25,812 nt of DNA from Pseudomonas sp. (GTDB lineage: Bacteria > Pseudomonadota > Gammaproteobacteria > Pseudomonadales > Pseudomonadaceae). The stretch spans positions 1 through 25,812 of the forward strand of contig NZ_JASLAW010000166.1 of NCBI RefSeq assembly GCF_030147005.1, given 5' to 3'. The notes below the pieces were generated by a model. That model was not told the DNA's origin. It searched no databases and saw nothing but the letters and a program-made list of their open reading frames with translations. The position numbers and the translations under genes are program-made. This document shows, one piece after another, positions 8,117 through 16,096 of this stretch. Numbering within the stretch: the stretch's first letter is position 1; each line of letters starts with the position of its first letter.

Positions 8117-9229
8117 ATGAAACGTGTAGGTCTGATCGGTTGGCGCGGTATGGTCGGTTCCGTGCTCATGCAGCGGATGCTGGAAGAGCAGGATTTCGAT
8201 CTTATTGAGCCGGTGTTTTTCACCACTTCGAACGTAGGTGGCCAAGGGCCGTCCGTGGGCAAGGATATTGCCCCGCTCAAGGATGCCTACAGCATTGAAG
8301 AGCTCAAGACCCTCGACGTGATTCTGACCTGCCAGGGCGGCGACTACACCAGCGAAGTCTTCCCCAAGCTGCGCGAAGCCGGCTGGCAGGGCTACTGGAT
8401 CGACGCCGCATCGAGCCTGCGCATGCAGGACGATGCCGTGATCATCCTCGACCCGGTCAACCGCAAGGTCATCGACCAGCAACTGGATGCCGGCACCAAG
8501 AACTACGTCGGCGGCAACTGCACCGTCAGCCTGATGCTGATGGGTCTGGGTGGCTTGTTCGAAGCCGGCCTGGTCGAGTGGATGAGTGCCATGACCTACC
8601 AGGCGGCCTCGGGCGCCGGTGCACAGAACATGCGCGAGCTGATCAAGCAGATGGGCGCGACCCACGCCGCGGTTGCCGATCAACTTGCCGACCCGGCCAG
8701 CGCGATCCTGGATATCGACCGCCGTGTGGCCGACGCCATGCGCAGCGAAGCCTACCCGACCGAAAACTTCGGCGTGCCGTTGGCCGGTAGCCTGATCCCG
8801 TGGATCGACAAGGAGCTGCCGAACGGCCAGAGCCGCGAAGAGTGGAAGGCCCAGGCCGAGACCAACAAGATCCTCGGTCGCTTCAAGAACCCGATCCCGG
8901 TGGACGGCATCTGCGTACGTATCGGTGCCATGCGCTGCCATAGTCAGGCGTTGACCATCAAGCTGAACAAAGACGTGCCGATCGCCGATATCGAAGGGCT
9001 GATCAGCCAGCACAATCCGTGGGTCAAGCTGGTGCCGAACAACCGTGATATCAGCATGCAGGAGCTGAGCCCGACCAAGGTCACCGGCACCCTCAATGTG
9101 CCGGTGGGCCGCCTGCGCAAGCTGAACATGGGTAACCAGTTCCTCGGCGCGTTCACCGTGGGCGACCAACTGTTGTGGGGCGCGGCTGAGCCGTTGCGTC
9201 GCATGCTGCGGATTTTGCTGGAGCGTTGA
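8117..9229 (+). CDS. asd: Aspartate-semialdehyde dehydrogenase
   Basis: Asd reduces aspartyl-4-phosphate to aspartate-4-semialdehyde with NADPH, the branch point to lysine, diaminopimelate, methionine and threonine. The 370-aa length matches the gamma-proteobacterial form. Visible features are the N-terminal NADP motif VGLIGWRGMVGS, the active-site YVGGNCTVSL with the catalytic Cys at residue 135 (the same number as in E. coli Asd), YQAASGAGAQ, and the C-terminal VRIGAMRCHSQA with the active-site His. The start has AAGG about 10 nt upstream. Terminators lie on both sides, so it appears to be a single-gene unit. A cysteine-less paralogue (usg) lies just downstream. Confidence 0.98.
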   Translation: MKRVGLIGWRGMVGSVLMQRMLEEQDFDLIEPVFFTTSNVGGQGPSVGKDIAPLKDAYSIEELKTLDVILTCQGGDYTSEVFPKLREAGWQGYWIDAASSLRMQDDAVIILDPVNRKVIDQQLDAGTKNYVGGNCTVSLMLMGLGGLFEAGLVEWMSAMTYQAASGAGAQNMRELIKQMGATHAAVADQLADPASAILDIDRRVADAMRSEAYPTENFGVPLAGSLIPWIDKELPNGQSREEWKAQAETNKILGRFKNPIPVDGICVRIGAMRCHSQALTIKLNKDVPIADIEGLISQHNPWVKLVPNNRDISMQELSPTKVTGTLNVPVGRLRKLNMGNQFLGAFTVGDQLLWGAAEPLRRMLRILLER

Positions 9230-9248
9230 TCGGTTGAAGCAATAAGGG

Positions 9249-9281
9249 AACCCGCGTTCTGGTGACAGGCGCGGGTTTTTT
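9249..9281 (+). terminator. Rho-independent terminator after asd
   Basis: AACCCGCG and CGCGGGTT form a perfect 8-bp stem around a 13-nt loop. The right arm runs into TTTTTTAT. It sits 19 nt after the asd stop. Confidence 0.9.
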
Positions 9282-9300
9282 ATTGGCCTTTCGTACCTCA

Positions 9301-9370
9301 TCGCAGGCAAGCCGGCGCCCACACCTGAATGTATTCCCACATCAAAATGTGGGCGCCGGCTTGCCTGCGA
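9301..9370. repeat. REP pair (REPIN-type) element, second sequence family
   Basis: Two 23-bp arms, 9301-9323 and 9348-9370, are perfect inverted copies of each other around a 24-bp loop. The core is GGCAAGCCGGCGCCCACA, clearly different from the CGGGCTTGC core of the other three elements here. Perfect arm identity suggests a young or actively maintained copy. It lies between the asd terminator and usg; a frame that reads through its right arm upstream of usg is not coding. Confidence 0.88.
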
Positions 9371-9466
9371 CAGGGCCATCAGCCACACCACAAACCCCAG
9401 GTTAATTGCCTCACCCCCTGCCACCCGGTAAAGTGCCGCTCCCCCCCGCAATGCCCGAGGCAGCCC

Positions 9467-10477
9467 ATGACCCAGACCTTTGAAATTGCCGTGATCGGCG
9501 CCACCGGCACCGTTGGCGAAACCCTGGTGCAGATTCTCGAAGAGCTGGATTTTCCGGTAGGCACCCTGTATTTGCTGGCGGGCAACAACTCCGCCGGTGC
9601 CTCGGTGCCGTTCCGGGGCAAGAACGTGCGGGTGAAGGAAGTCGATGAGTTCGATTTCAAAAAGGCGCAGTTGGCCTTCTTCGCGGCCGGCCCGGCGGTG
9701 ACCCTGAGCTTCGCTCCGCGCGCCATCGCCGCCGGTTGTTCGGTGATCGACTTGTCTGGCGCGCTGCCTGCCGAACAGGCGCCGCAGGTGGTGCCGGAAG
9801 CCAATGCTCATGTGCTCAAGGGCCTGAAAAAACCGTTTCAACTCGGCAGCCCGAGCCCGTCCGCCACCAGCCTGGCGGTGGTGCTTGCGCCACTGCGCGG
9901 CATGCTGGATATCCAGCGCGTGAGCGTCACCGCCAACCTGGCCGTGTCGGCCCTGGGCCGCGAGGCCGTCAGTGAGTTGGCCCGGCAGACCGCCGAGCTG
10001 TTGAATGTGCGCCCGCTGGAGCCGACCTTCTTTGATCGGCAAGTGGCCTTCAACCTGCTGGCACAAGTCGGCACGCCCGACGCCCAAGGTCATACAGCCC
10101 TGGAGAAACGTCTCGTACACGAATTACGTGCTGTGCTGGAAACACCGTTGCTGAAGATTTCCGCCACGTGTGTTCAAGCTCCGGTGTTTTTTGGCGATAG
10201 CCTGACTGTGTCACTGCAATTGGGGGCGCCGGCCGATTTGAATGCAGTGAACCGCGCCCTCGATGCGGCGCCGGGTATCGAACTGGTCGAGGCGGGCGAC
10301 TACCCAACGGCAGTAGGCGATGCGGTGGGCCAAGACGTTGTTTATGTTGGACGAGTACGCGCGGGCGTCGACGACCCGGCGGAACTAAATTTGTGGCTGA
10401 CGTCAGATAACGTACGCAAAGGGGCTGCACTTAACGCTGTGCAGCTGGCGCAGTTGTTGATAAAAGGCCTTGCGTAA
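9467..10477 (+). CDS. usg: USG-1 family Asd paralogue lacking the catalytic cysteine
   Basis: This 336-aa protein has the Asd fold: a Rossmann motif IAVIGATGTVGET at the N terminus and the dimerisation domain from about residue 140. Where true Asd has the cysteine (NPNCST type), the segment reads GSPSPSATS at 127-135, with Pro131 about where Cys is expected, so dehydrogenase activity is unlikely. The E. coli gene usg precedes truA in the same way, which supports the name. I chose ATG 9467 with GAGG about 7 nt upstream; a longer frame from 9329 is partly repeat sequence. Its role is unknown; the family is best viewed as a non-catalytic paralogue. It is followed 161 nt later by fimV. Confidence 0.9.
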   Translation: MTQTFEIAVIGATGTVGETLVQILEELDFPVGTLYLLAGNNSAGASVPFRGKNVRVKEVDEFDFKKAQLAFFAAGPAVTLSFAPRAIAAGCSVIDLSGALPAEQAPQVVPEANAHVLKGLKKPFQLGSPSPSATSLAVVLAPLRGMLDIQRVSVTANLAVSALGREAVSELARQTAELLNVRPLEPTFFDRQVAFNLLAQVGTPDAQGHTALEKRLVHELRAVLETPLLKISATCVQAPVFFGDSLTVSLQLGAPADLNAVNRALDAAPGIELVEAGDYPTAVGDAVGQDVVYVGRVRAGVDDPAELNLWLTSDNVRKGAALNAVQLAQLLIKGLA

Positions 10478-10638
10478 AAGATACTTGGCGCCAATTTGTA
10501 GATTGATTCTCACCAAGCGCTATGCTTGGCCCAAAGCGGAACAGAAGCGCGTCGGTGACCTATCGGCTCGCCATGCCTTATGGCAGCGGTTACCAACCTT
10601 CTCGCAGGCCGGGGAGTGTTCAGACAAAGGATGAGGCT
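10478..10638 (+). other. fimV upstream region with short hairpins
   Basis: This 161-nt gap holds no gene. A 6-bp hairpin, CCAAGC-GCTAT-GCTTGG, is at 10513-10529, and GCCAT/ATGGC arms occur near 10570-10590. No T-run follows either, and I see no convincing -35/-10 pair. A frame open from 10522 through it reaches FimV but would place the signal peptide internally, so it is unlikely to be translated. Confidence 0.35.
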
Positions 10639-13200
10639 ATGGTTCAAGTTCGCAAACTGGTGTTAGCAATAGCGGCCGCCTCGGCGCTGTCCTCCGGTAT
10701 GGCGCAGGCGCTGCAGCTTGGGGAGATGACCCTCAAGTCGAAGTTGAACCAGCCATTGTCGGTGGAGATCGAGTTGCTCGACGTCGGTGGCCTCACCGCC
10801 TCCGAAATCACCCCGAGCCTGGCGTCGTCCCAAGCGTTCGTCGATGCCGGTGTCGATCGCCAGGCATTTCTCGACGAGCTCACCTTTACGCCGGTGGTCA
10901 ACCCCAATGGCCGCAGCGTGGTGCGTGTCACCTCCAGCAAACCGCTGCCCGATTCCTATGTGCGCTTCCTGTTGCAGGTGCAATGGCCCAATGGCCGGCT
11001 CATGCGTGACTACAGCGTGCTGCTCGATCCAGCCAAATTCGACCAGCCGACACCCGCTGTCAGCGCGCCGGAGCCCGCTCCGCGCCTGAGCGCGCCGGCC
11101 GGCACCGCGGCCGGCGTCAGCAAGCCTGCGCAACATACCACCACTGCTCGCGATACTTTGTGGGAAATTGCCGAGAAAAACCGCAATGGTGGCTCTGTGC
11201 AGCAGACCATGCTGGCCATTCAGGCGCTCAACCCGGATGCCTTTATCGATGGCAACATCAACCGCCTGAAAACCGGCCAGGTTCTACGCCTGCCGGACAC
11301 CGTGCAAAGTACCGCACTGGCGCAACCGCAAGCGATCGCCGAAGTGTCTGCGCAGAACGCCGCCTGGCGCCAGGGCCGCCGCAACGCTACCCGCAAAGTG
11401 GCCGGCAAGGCCCAGTTGGACGCCACCAAGCGCACCGAGACCGGCAATGCGCCGTCGAGCACCAACGCCAAGGACAACCTGAGCCTGGTGTCGGCCGAGT
11501 CCGCCAAAAAAGGTGACGCGGGGAAGGCCGCAGACAGTCGCGTGTTGAGCGACAAACTGGCGATGACTCAGGAACAGCTGGACACCACCCGTCGCGATAA
11601 CGAAGAGCTCAAAAGCCGCGCGGCAGATTTGCAAAGCCAGTTGGACAAGCTGCAAAAGCTGATTCAACTGAAGAACGATCAACTGGCCCGGCTGCAGGCC
11701 GAGAAAGGTGATGCGGCTGTGCCCGCAACGGCGGCGGCTGCTGCTCAGCTGGCCGGGGAGCCGGCGCCGACCCAGGAAGCTATGGAAGCGCCGGAGGCCC
11801 AGGTTGCGGCACCTGCCCCTGTAGCTGCACCCGAGCCGGCCAAGCCGGTTGCTGAGCCTGCGACCACCGAAGGCAAATTCAATGAGCTTTTGACCAACCC
11901 TGTCGTGCTCGGTGTACTCGGGGGGGCGGCCGTCATCCTGGCGTTGTTGCTCCTGCTGCTGTGGGTGCGCCATCGCAACGCCCGTCTTGAAGAAGAAAAG
12001 CACCTGCGCATGGCGCGGGCGCTGGCCGAAGAGCCGGAGTTCACTTCGAATATCAATCACGACCTGCCACCCGACAGTTTCGAAGGCCTGGAAGTGCCGC
12101 CACCGAGCGTCACCCTGGCGGCCGCGCCTGCGCCTGCGCCCGCTCGGGTGGTTGAGCCCGTAGCGCCGACTGTCGCCTCCGTGCTTGCGCCGCTGGCGGC
12201 GGCTGTCGCCCCGAACTCCAGCGATGCGCTGGCCCAGGCCCAATCCCATATCGACCGTGGCCACTTGAACCAGGCGGCTGATGTGCTTGAGCAAGCCATT
12301 AAGCAGGAACCCAAGCGCAGCGACCTGCGTTTGAAGTTGATGGAAGTGTACGGCCTGCAAGATGACAAGAAGGGTTTTGTCAACCAGGAGCGCCAACTGG
12401 TGGCCAACGGTGAAAACCACGCCCAGGTCGAGCAGCTTAAAAGCCGTTTCCCGGCCATGGCGGTGTTGGCGGCTGGCGTGAGTGCCGCGGTGGCCGCTGC
12501 AGCCCTGGACGCCCAGTACGTCAAGGACTTGCTGGAAGACAAGCCGGCTGAGCCTGCGCCGGAGCCTTTGGATACCGATTTTGATCTGAGCCTGGACGAC
12601 CCGGAGGCGGTATCGCCGGCCGAGGCCAAAGACGATCAGCAGACGTTCGAGGCGCTGCTCCAGCAGCAGACGGCCGCCAACGCCGACGCGGATGACCTGT
12701 CGGACTTCGACCTGGATCTGCAATTGGATGCACCGGCGTCCGAGCAATCCGACGACGACTTCCTTTCCGGGCTTGAAGAACAGATGAAGGACGTCACTCC
12801 CGTCGAGCCGCCGACCTTGACCCCTGCGGCTCCGGATGACTTCGATTTGCCGGAAGATTTCGACCTCTCCCTGGCGGACGAGCCCGAATCGGCAACCAAG
12901 CCGGATGCCTTCGCTTCGGAACTGGACGACGTCAACGCTGAGTTGGACCGTCTCTCCCAGAGCCTGGAACATCCGCCCATCGAGCCGTCCTTCACGGCTG
13001 AAGACGCGGCGTTGGGTGACGATGAGCCCGAGTTCGACTTCCTGTCGGGCTCCGATGAAGTCGCCACCAAACTGGACCTGGCCCAGGCTTATATCGACAT
13101 GGGTGATGCCGATGGCGCCAAAGACATCCTTTCCGAAGTGCTGACCGAGGGCAACGAGACCCAGCGCGGCGAGGCCAAGGAAATGCTCGGCCGAATCTAA
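10639..13200 (+). CDS. fimV: FimV/HubP-family polar hub protein
   Basis: FimV is an inner-membrane protein that organises the cell pole and supports type IV pilus assembly and twitching. The 853-aa product has, in order: a signal peptide (residues 1-24, cleavage likely after AQA); the conserved FimV N-terminal domain (LGEMTLKSKLNQPLSVEIEL); a LysM peptidoglycan-binding domain at about 165-215; a coiled coil at about 297-357; a Pro/Ala-rich linker; one membrane helix at about 420-442; a TPR-like pair at about 528-590; a long acidic segment rich in D-L-D; and the FimV C-terminal TPR motif (TKLDLAQAYIDMGDADGAKD) at about 808-853. I chose ATG 10639 because it starts the signal peptide and has AAGGATGAGG just upstream. 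A REP pair follows the gene. Confidence 0.95.
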   Translation: MVQVRKLVLAIAAASALSSGMAQALQLGEMTLKSKLNQPLSVEIELLDVGGLTASEITPSLASSQAFVDAGVDRQAFLDELTFTPVVNPNGRSVVRVTSSKPLPDSYVRFLLQVQWPNGRLMRDYSVLLDPAKFDQPTPAVSAPEPAPRLSAPAGTAAGVSKPAQHTTTARDTLWEIAEKNRNGGSVQQTMLAIQALNPDAFIDGNINRLKTGQVLRLPDTVQSTALAQPQAIAEVSAQNAAWRQGRRNATRKVAGKAQLDATKRTETGNAPSSTNAKDNLSLVSAESAKKGDAGKAADSRVLSDKLAMTQEQLDTTRRDNEELKSRAADLQSQLDKLQKLIQLKNDQLARLQAEKGDAAVPATAAAAAQLAGEPAPTQEAMEAPEAQVAAPAPVAAPEPAKPVAEPATTEGKFNELLTNPVVLGVLGGAAVILALLLLLLWVRHRNARLEEEKHLRMARALAEEPEFTSNINHDLPPDSFEGLEVPPPSVTLAAAPAPAPARVVEPVAPTVASVLAPLAAAVAPNSSDALAQAQSHIDRGHLNQAADVLEQAIKQEPKRSDLRLKLMEVYGLQDDKKGFVNQERQLVANGENHAQVEQLKSRFPAMAVLAAGVSAAVAAAALDAQYVKDLLEDKPAEPAPEPLDTDFDLSLDDPEAVSPAEAKDDQQTFEALLQQQTAANADADDLSDFDLDLQLDAPASEQSDDDFLSGLEEQMKDVTPVEPPTLTPAAPDDFDLPEDFDLSLADEPESATKPDAFASELDDVNAELDRLSQSLEHPPIEPSFTAEDAALGDDEPEFDFLSGSDEVATKLDLAQAYIDMGDADGAKDILSEVLTEGNETQRGEAKEMLGRI

Positions 13201-13216
13201 CGGTCGCCGCAGATTG

Positions 13217-13310
13217 AATGTGAACGCGGGCTTGCTTGCCAATGCGGTGCCTCGGCCAATGAAACCATTGGCTGAGACTGCCTGTTGGCGGGCAAGCCCG
13301 CTTCCACATT
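13217..13310. repeat. REP pair (REPIN-type) element after fimV, with nested palindrome
   Basis: Arms of 26 bp at 13217-13242 and 13285-13310 match with four mismatches and share the core GCGGGCTTGC. The loop between them contains a second hairpin, CTCGGCCAATG / CATTGGCTGAG, with one mismatch. This nested form also occurs in the element after dedD. Confidence 0.85.
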
Positions 13311-13337
13311 AAAAGCCCCGCGTGCATCCCGACACCT

Positions 13338-13343
13338 TATAAT
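13338..13343 (+). promoter_or_regulatory. Putative -10 box for truA
   Basis: A perfect TATAAT lies between the REP pair and truA. No good -35 box is at the expected distance, so it is a partial promoter call. Initiation about 7 nt later, near 13350, would favour the truA start at 13379 or later over the TTG at 13352. Confidence 0.4.
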
Positions 13344-13378
13344 GCCCGCCTTTGCGCAACTCATCAGGCTCTCAGTTC

Positions 13379-14233
13379 TTGGCAAATATAGATAACGCGG
13401 CCGCCGAAATGGCGGCCGCAGGCTTTTACCGCATCGCCCTCGGCGTGGAATACAAAGGCTCGCGCTACCGCGGCTGGCAGCGCCAGGCATCCGGCGTGCT
13501 GACGGTGCAGGAAACCCTGGAAAACGCTTTGTCGAAAGTCGCTGACTCGCCGGTGTCGCTGATGTGCGCCGGGCGTACCGACGCCGGCGTGCACGCCTGC
13601 GGCCAAGTGGTGCATTTCGACACCCAGGCCGAACGCTCGATGAAGGCGTGGGTGATGGGGGCCAATATCAATCTGCCCCACGACGTCAGCGTCACCTGGG
13701 CCAAGGTCATGCCGGCGCATTTTCATGCGCGCTTCAAGGCCATCGCCCGGCGCTACCGCTACGTGATCTACAACGATCAGATCCGTCCGGCGCACCTTAA
13801 CCAGGAAATTACCTGGAACCACCGCCCGCTGGATGCCGAGCGCATGGCCGAGGCTGCGCAGCACTTGGTGGGCGTGCATGATTTCAGCGCGTTCCGTGCA
13901 GGCCAGTGCCAGGCCAAGTCGCCGATCAAGGAAGTCCACCATCTGCGGGTGACCCGTCATGGCAAGATGATTGTGCTGGATATCCGTGCCGGGGCGTTCC
14001 TGCATCACATGGTGCGCAACATCGCGGGCGTGCTGATGACCATCGGCACCGGCGAGCGTCCGGTGGAGTGGGCCAGGGAAGTGTTGGAAAGCCGCATCCG
14101 CCGTACGGGTGGGGTCACGGCGCATCCGTTCGGCCTGTATTTGGTGCAGGTGGAGTACCGCGACGAGTTCGAACTGCCGCAGCGTTTTATCGGGCCGCAC
14201 TTCCTCACCGGTTTCAGCGAACTTGGCGGCTGA
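13379..14233 (+). CDS. truA: tRNA pseudouridine(38-40) synthase
   Basis: TruA converts uridines 38-40 in the anticodon arm of many tRNAs to pseudouridine. The product has the family blocks RIALGVEYKGSRYRGWQRQ, AGRTDAGVHA (with the catalytic Asp, residue 68 from this start), the RYRYVIYND segment, DFSAFRA and FLHHMVRNIAG. The start is uncertain: TTG 13352, TTG 13379 and ATG 13409 are all in frame and none has a strong ribosome site. I chose 13379 (284 aa) because it has AGG about 10 nt upstream and lies after the TATAAT box. It begins the truA-trpF-accD run. Confidence 0.93.
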   Translation: MANIDNAAAEMAAAGFYRIALGVEYKGSRYRGWQRQASGVLTVQETLENALSKVADSPVSLMCAGRTDAGVHACGQVVHFDTQAERSMKAWVMGANINLPHDVSVTWAKVMPAHFHARFKAIARRYRYVIYNDQIRPAHLNQEITWNHRPLDAERMAEAAQHLVGVHDFSAFRAGQCQAKSPIKEVHHLRVTRHGKMIVLDIRAGAFLHHMVRNIAGVLMTIGTGERPVEWAREVLESRIRRTGGVTAHPFGLYLVQVEYRDEFELPQRFIGPHFLTGFSELGG

Positions 14234-14297
14234 CGCCCGGAAGAGCTTTTGTTACCATCCGGACTTTCTCGGTTCAACCCCTTGAGGTTTCTACGAT

Positions 14298-14930
14298 ATG
14301 CCAGCCGTTCGCAGCAAGATTTGCGGGATTACCCGCATCGAAGACGCGTTGGCGGCGGTCGAAGCGGGGGCGGATGCCATTGGCCTGGTGTTTTATGCCA
14401 AGAGCCCGCGGGCGGTGAATGTGTTGCAGGCGCGGGCCATCATCGCCGCGCTGCCCCCGTTCGTGACCACCGTGGGCTTGTTCGTCAACGCCAGCCGTTG
14501 TGAACTCAATGAAACCCTGGATGCGGTGCCGCTGGACATGCTGCAGTTTCATGGCGACGAAACCCCGGACGAGTGCGAAAGCTATCAGCGCCCCTATATC
14601 AAGGCGTTGCGCGTCAAGGCCGCAGAGGATATCGCCGCCGCCTGTGCCGCCTATGCCGGCGCTCGCGGGATTTTGTTGGACACCTACGTCGAAGGCGTTC
14701 CCGGCGGTACCGGTGAAGCATTCGATTGGTCGCTGATTCCGGAGGGCTTGAGCAAACCGGTGATTCTGGCCGGTGGGCTCAACCCCTCGAATGTCGGTAC
14801 GGCCATCAAGCAGGTCCGGCCGTATGCCGTGGATGTCAGCGGCGGGGTGGAGCAGGGCAAGGGCATCAAGGATCACGACAAAATTCGCGCGTTCATGCAG
14901 GCCGTGCGCAACAGCAGCGGTGCGATGTGA
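14298..14930 (+). CDS. trpF: Phosphoribosylanthranilate isomerase
   Basis: TrpF catalyses the Amadori rearrangement of N-(5-phosphoribosyl)anthranilate to CdRP in tryptophan synthesis. The 210-aa TIM barrel carries the catalytic Cys9 in KICGITR and the catalytic Asp128 in LLDTYVEG, plus GLVFYAKSPRAV, LQFHGDE and the phosphate-binding AGGLNPSNV and DVSGGVE segments. It is a free-standing trpF, not fused to trpC, which is normal in Pseudomonas. GAGG lies about 10 nt before the ATG. A 245-nt gap separates it from accD. Confidence 0.98.
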   Translation: MPAVRSKICGITRIEDALAAVEAGADAIGLVFYAKSPRAVNVLQARAIIAALPPFVTTVGLFVNASRCELNETLDAVPLDMLQFHGDETPDECESYQRPYIKALRVKAAEDIAAACAAYAGARGILLDTYVEGVPGGTGEAFDWSLIPEGLSKPVILAGGLNPSNVGTAIKQVRPYAVDVSGGVEQGKGIKDHDKIRAFMQAVRNSSGAM

Positions 14931-15175
14931 CGGCTGGCAGTCTGCCGCCGTCCATAACTACCACTGTGTAAAACAGCACCGGCGCCGCCTGCGGGAGGCC
15001 CGGAAACGAAGTGGCAACCCTGCGCTGGCAGGTTGTCTGGAAGGCTGAGGATGCACGCGGGAAATGGCTGGTCGAACTTCTGACCCCGTCCCGTCGGCAT
15101 CATCGCTACATATGAATTTAGCTCAAGGGCATACGCGGGGCTGTGTTCAAGCCACCGGTACTGGAGAAAGAAAGC
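14931..15175 (+). other. Long leader region between trpF and accD
   Basis: This 245-nt stretch lies between two core genes on the same strand. There is no terminator with a T-run. It contains an imperfect hairpin, CAACC(C)TGC...GCAGGTTG, at about 15015-15035 and a candidate 34-codon reading frame (listed separately). An AT-rich segment around 15105-15120 (CTACATATGAATTTAG) could hold an accD -10 box, but I cannot pair it with a -35. I recognise no known riboswitch. Confidence 0.4.
15011..15115 (+). CDS. Possible 34-aa small ORF in the accD leader
   Basis: A GTG at 15011 opens 34 codons ending at TGA 15113-15115; the peptide begins MATLRWQVVWKAEDARGKWL and ends in a basic stretch (RRHHRYI). 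A purine-rich GGGAGG at 14993-14998 lies about 12 nt upstream, rather far. Codon choice looks compatible with Pseudomonas coding sequence, but the frame is short and may be chance. I know no matching family. It could be a leader peptide acting on accD, or nothing. Confidence 0.22.
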   Translation: MATLRWQVVWKAEDARGKWLVELLTPSRRHHRYI

Positions 15176-16096
15176 ATGAGCAACTGGTTAGTAGACAAAC
15201 TGATCCCTTCGATCATGCGTTCCGAGGTGAAGAAGAGCTCGGTTCCTGAAGGTCTGTGGCACAAATGCCCGTCCTGCGACGCGGTGCTGTACCGCCCGGA
15301 GCTGGAAAAGACCTTGGACGTTTGCCCCAAGTGCAACCACCACATGCGTATTGGCGCACGCGCGCGCATCGACATTTTCCTCGACGCCGACGGCCGTAAC
15401 GAGTTGGGCGCTGACCTGGAGCCGGTCGACCGCCTCAAGTTCCGCGACAGCAAAAAGTACAAGGACCGTCTGGTCGGTGCGCAAAAGCAGACCGGCGAAA
15501 AAGACGCGCTGATCTCCGTCAGCGGCAAATTGCTGGGCATGCCGGTGGTGGTCTCGGCGTTCGAGTTCTCCTTCATGGGCGGCTCCATGGGCGCCATCGT
15601 CGGCGAGCGTTTCGTACGCGCCGCCAACTATGCCCTGGAAAACCGTTGCCCGATGATCTGCTTCGCCGCCTCCGGTGGCGCGCGTATGCAGGAAGCGCTG
15701 ATTTCCCTGATGCAAATGGCCAAGACCTCGGCGGTATTGGCGCGTCTGCGCGAAGAAGGCATTCCGTTCATCTCGGTACTGACTGACCCGGTCTACGGCG
15801 GCGTTTCCGCCAGCCTGGCGATGCTGGGCGATGTGATCGTCGGCGAACCCAAAGCCCTGATCGGCTTTGCCGGCCCGCGCGTAATCGAACAGACCGTACG
15901 TGAAAAACTGCCGGAAGGTTTCCAGCGCAGCGAGTTCCTGCTGGAACACGGCGCCATCGACCTGATCATTCCGCGCGGTGAGCTGCGGCCACGCCTGGGT
16001 AACCTGCTGGCGCAAATGATGGGCCTGCCGACGCCGGTCTACGTCGCGCCCAAGGTCGAGCCGATCGTCGTGCCGCCGGTGCCAGCAAACCTATGA
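15176..16096 (+). CDS. accD: Acetyl-CoA carboxylase carboxyltransferase subunit beta
   Basis: AccD with AccA transfers CO2 from carboxybiotin to acetyl-CoA, giving malonyl-CoA, the first committed step of fatty-acid synthesis. The 306-aa product has the N-terminal zinc ribbon, CPSC at residues 38-41 and CPKC about 15 residues on, and the crotonase-like core with GGSMGAIVGERF, ASGGARMQE, DPVYGGVSASLAMLGD and GFAGPRVIEQT. I chose ATG 15176 with GGAG about 9 nt upstream; a frame open from 15143 adds a non-family tail. The stop overlaps the folC start as ATGA, implying coupled translation. Confidence 0.98.
   Translation: MSNWLVDKLIPSIMRSEVKKSSVPEGLWHKCPSCDAVLYRPELEKTLDVCPKCNHHMRIGARARIDIFLDADGRNELGADLEPVDRLKFRDSKKYKDRLVGAQKQTGEKDALISVSGKLLGMPVVVSAFEFSFMGGSMGAIVGERFVRAANYALENRCPMICFAASGGARMQEALISLMQMAKTSAVLARLREEGIPFISVLTDPVYGGVSASLAMLGDVIVGEPKALIGFAGPRVIEQTVREKLPEGFQRSEFLLEHGAIDLIIPRGELRPRLGNLLAQMMGLPTPVYVAPKVEPIVVPPVPANL

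Noticed and set aside
9329..9466. Longer usg start at 9329
   Set aside because: It runs through the right REP arm and non-conserved sequence; ATG 9467 has a good ribosome site and begins at the Rossmann motif.
7898..10120. Large 740-aa minus-strand open frame opposite asd and usg
   Set aside because: It is a high-GC antisense shadow rich in H, Q, R and G, opposite two clear genes. Similar shadows opposite purF, fimV, leuB and accD were also ignored.
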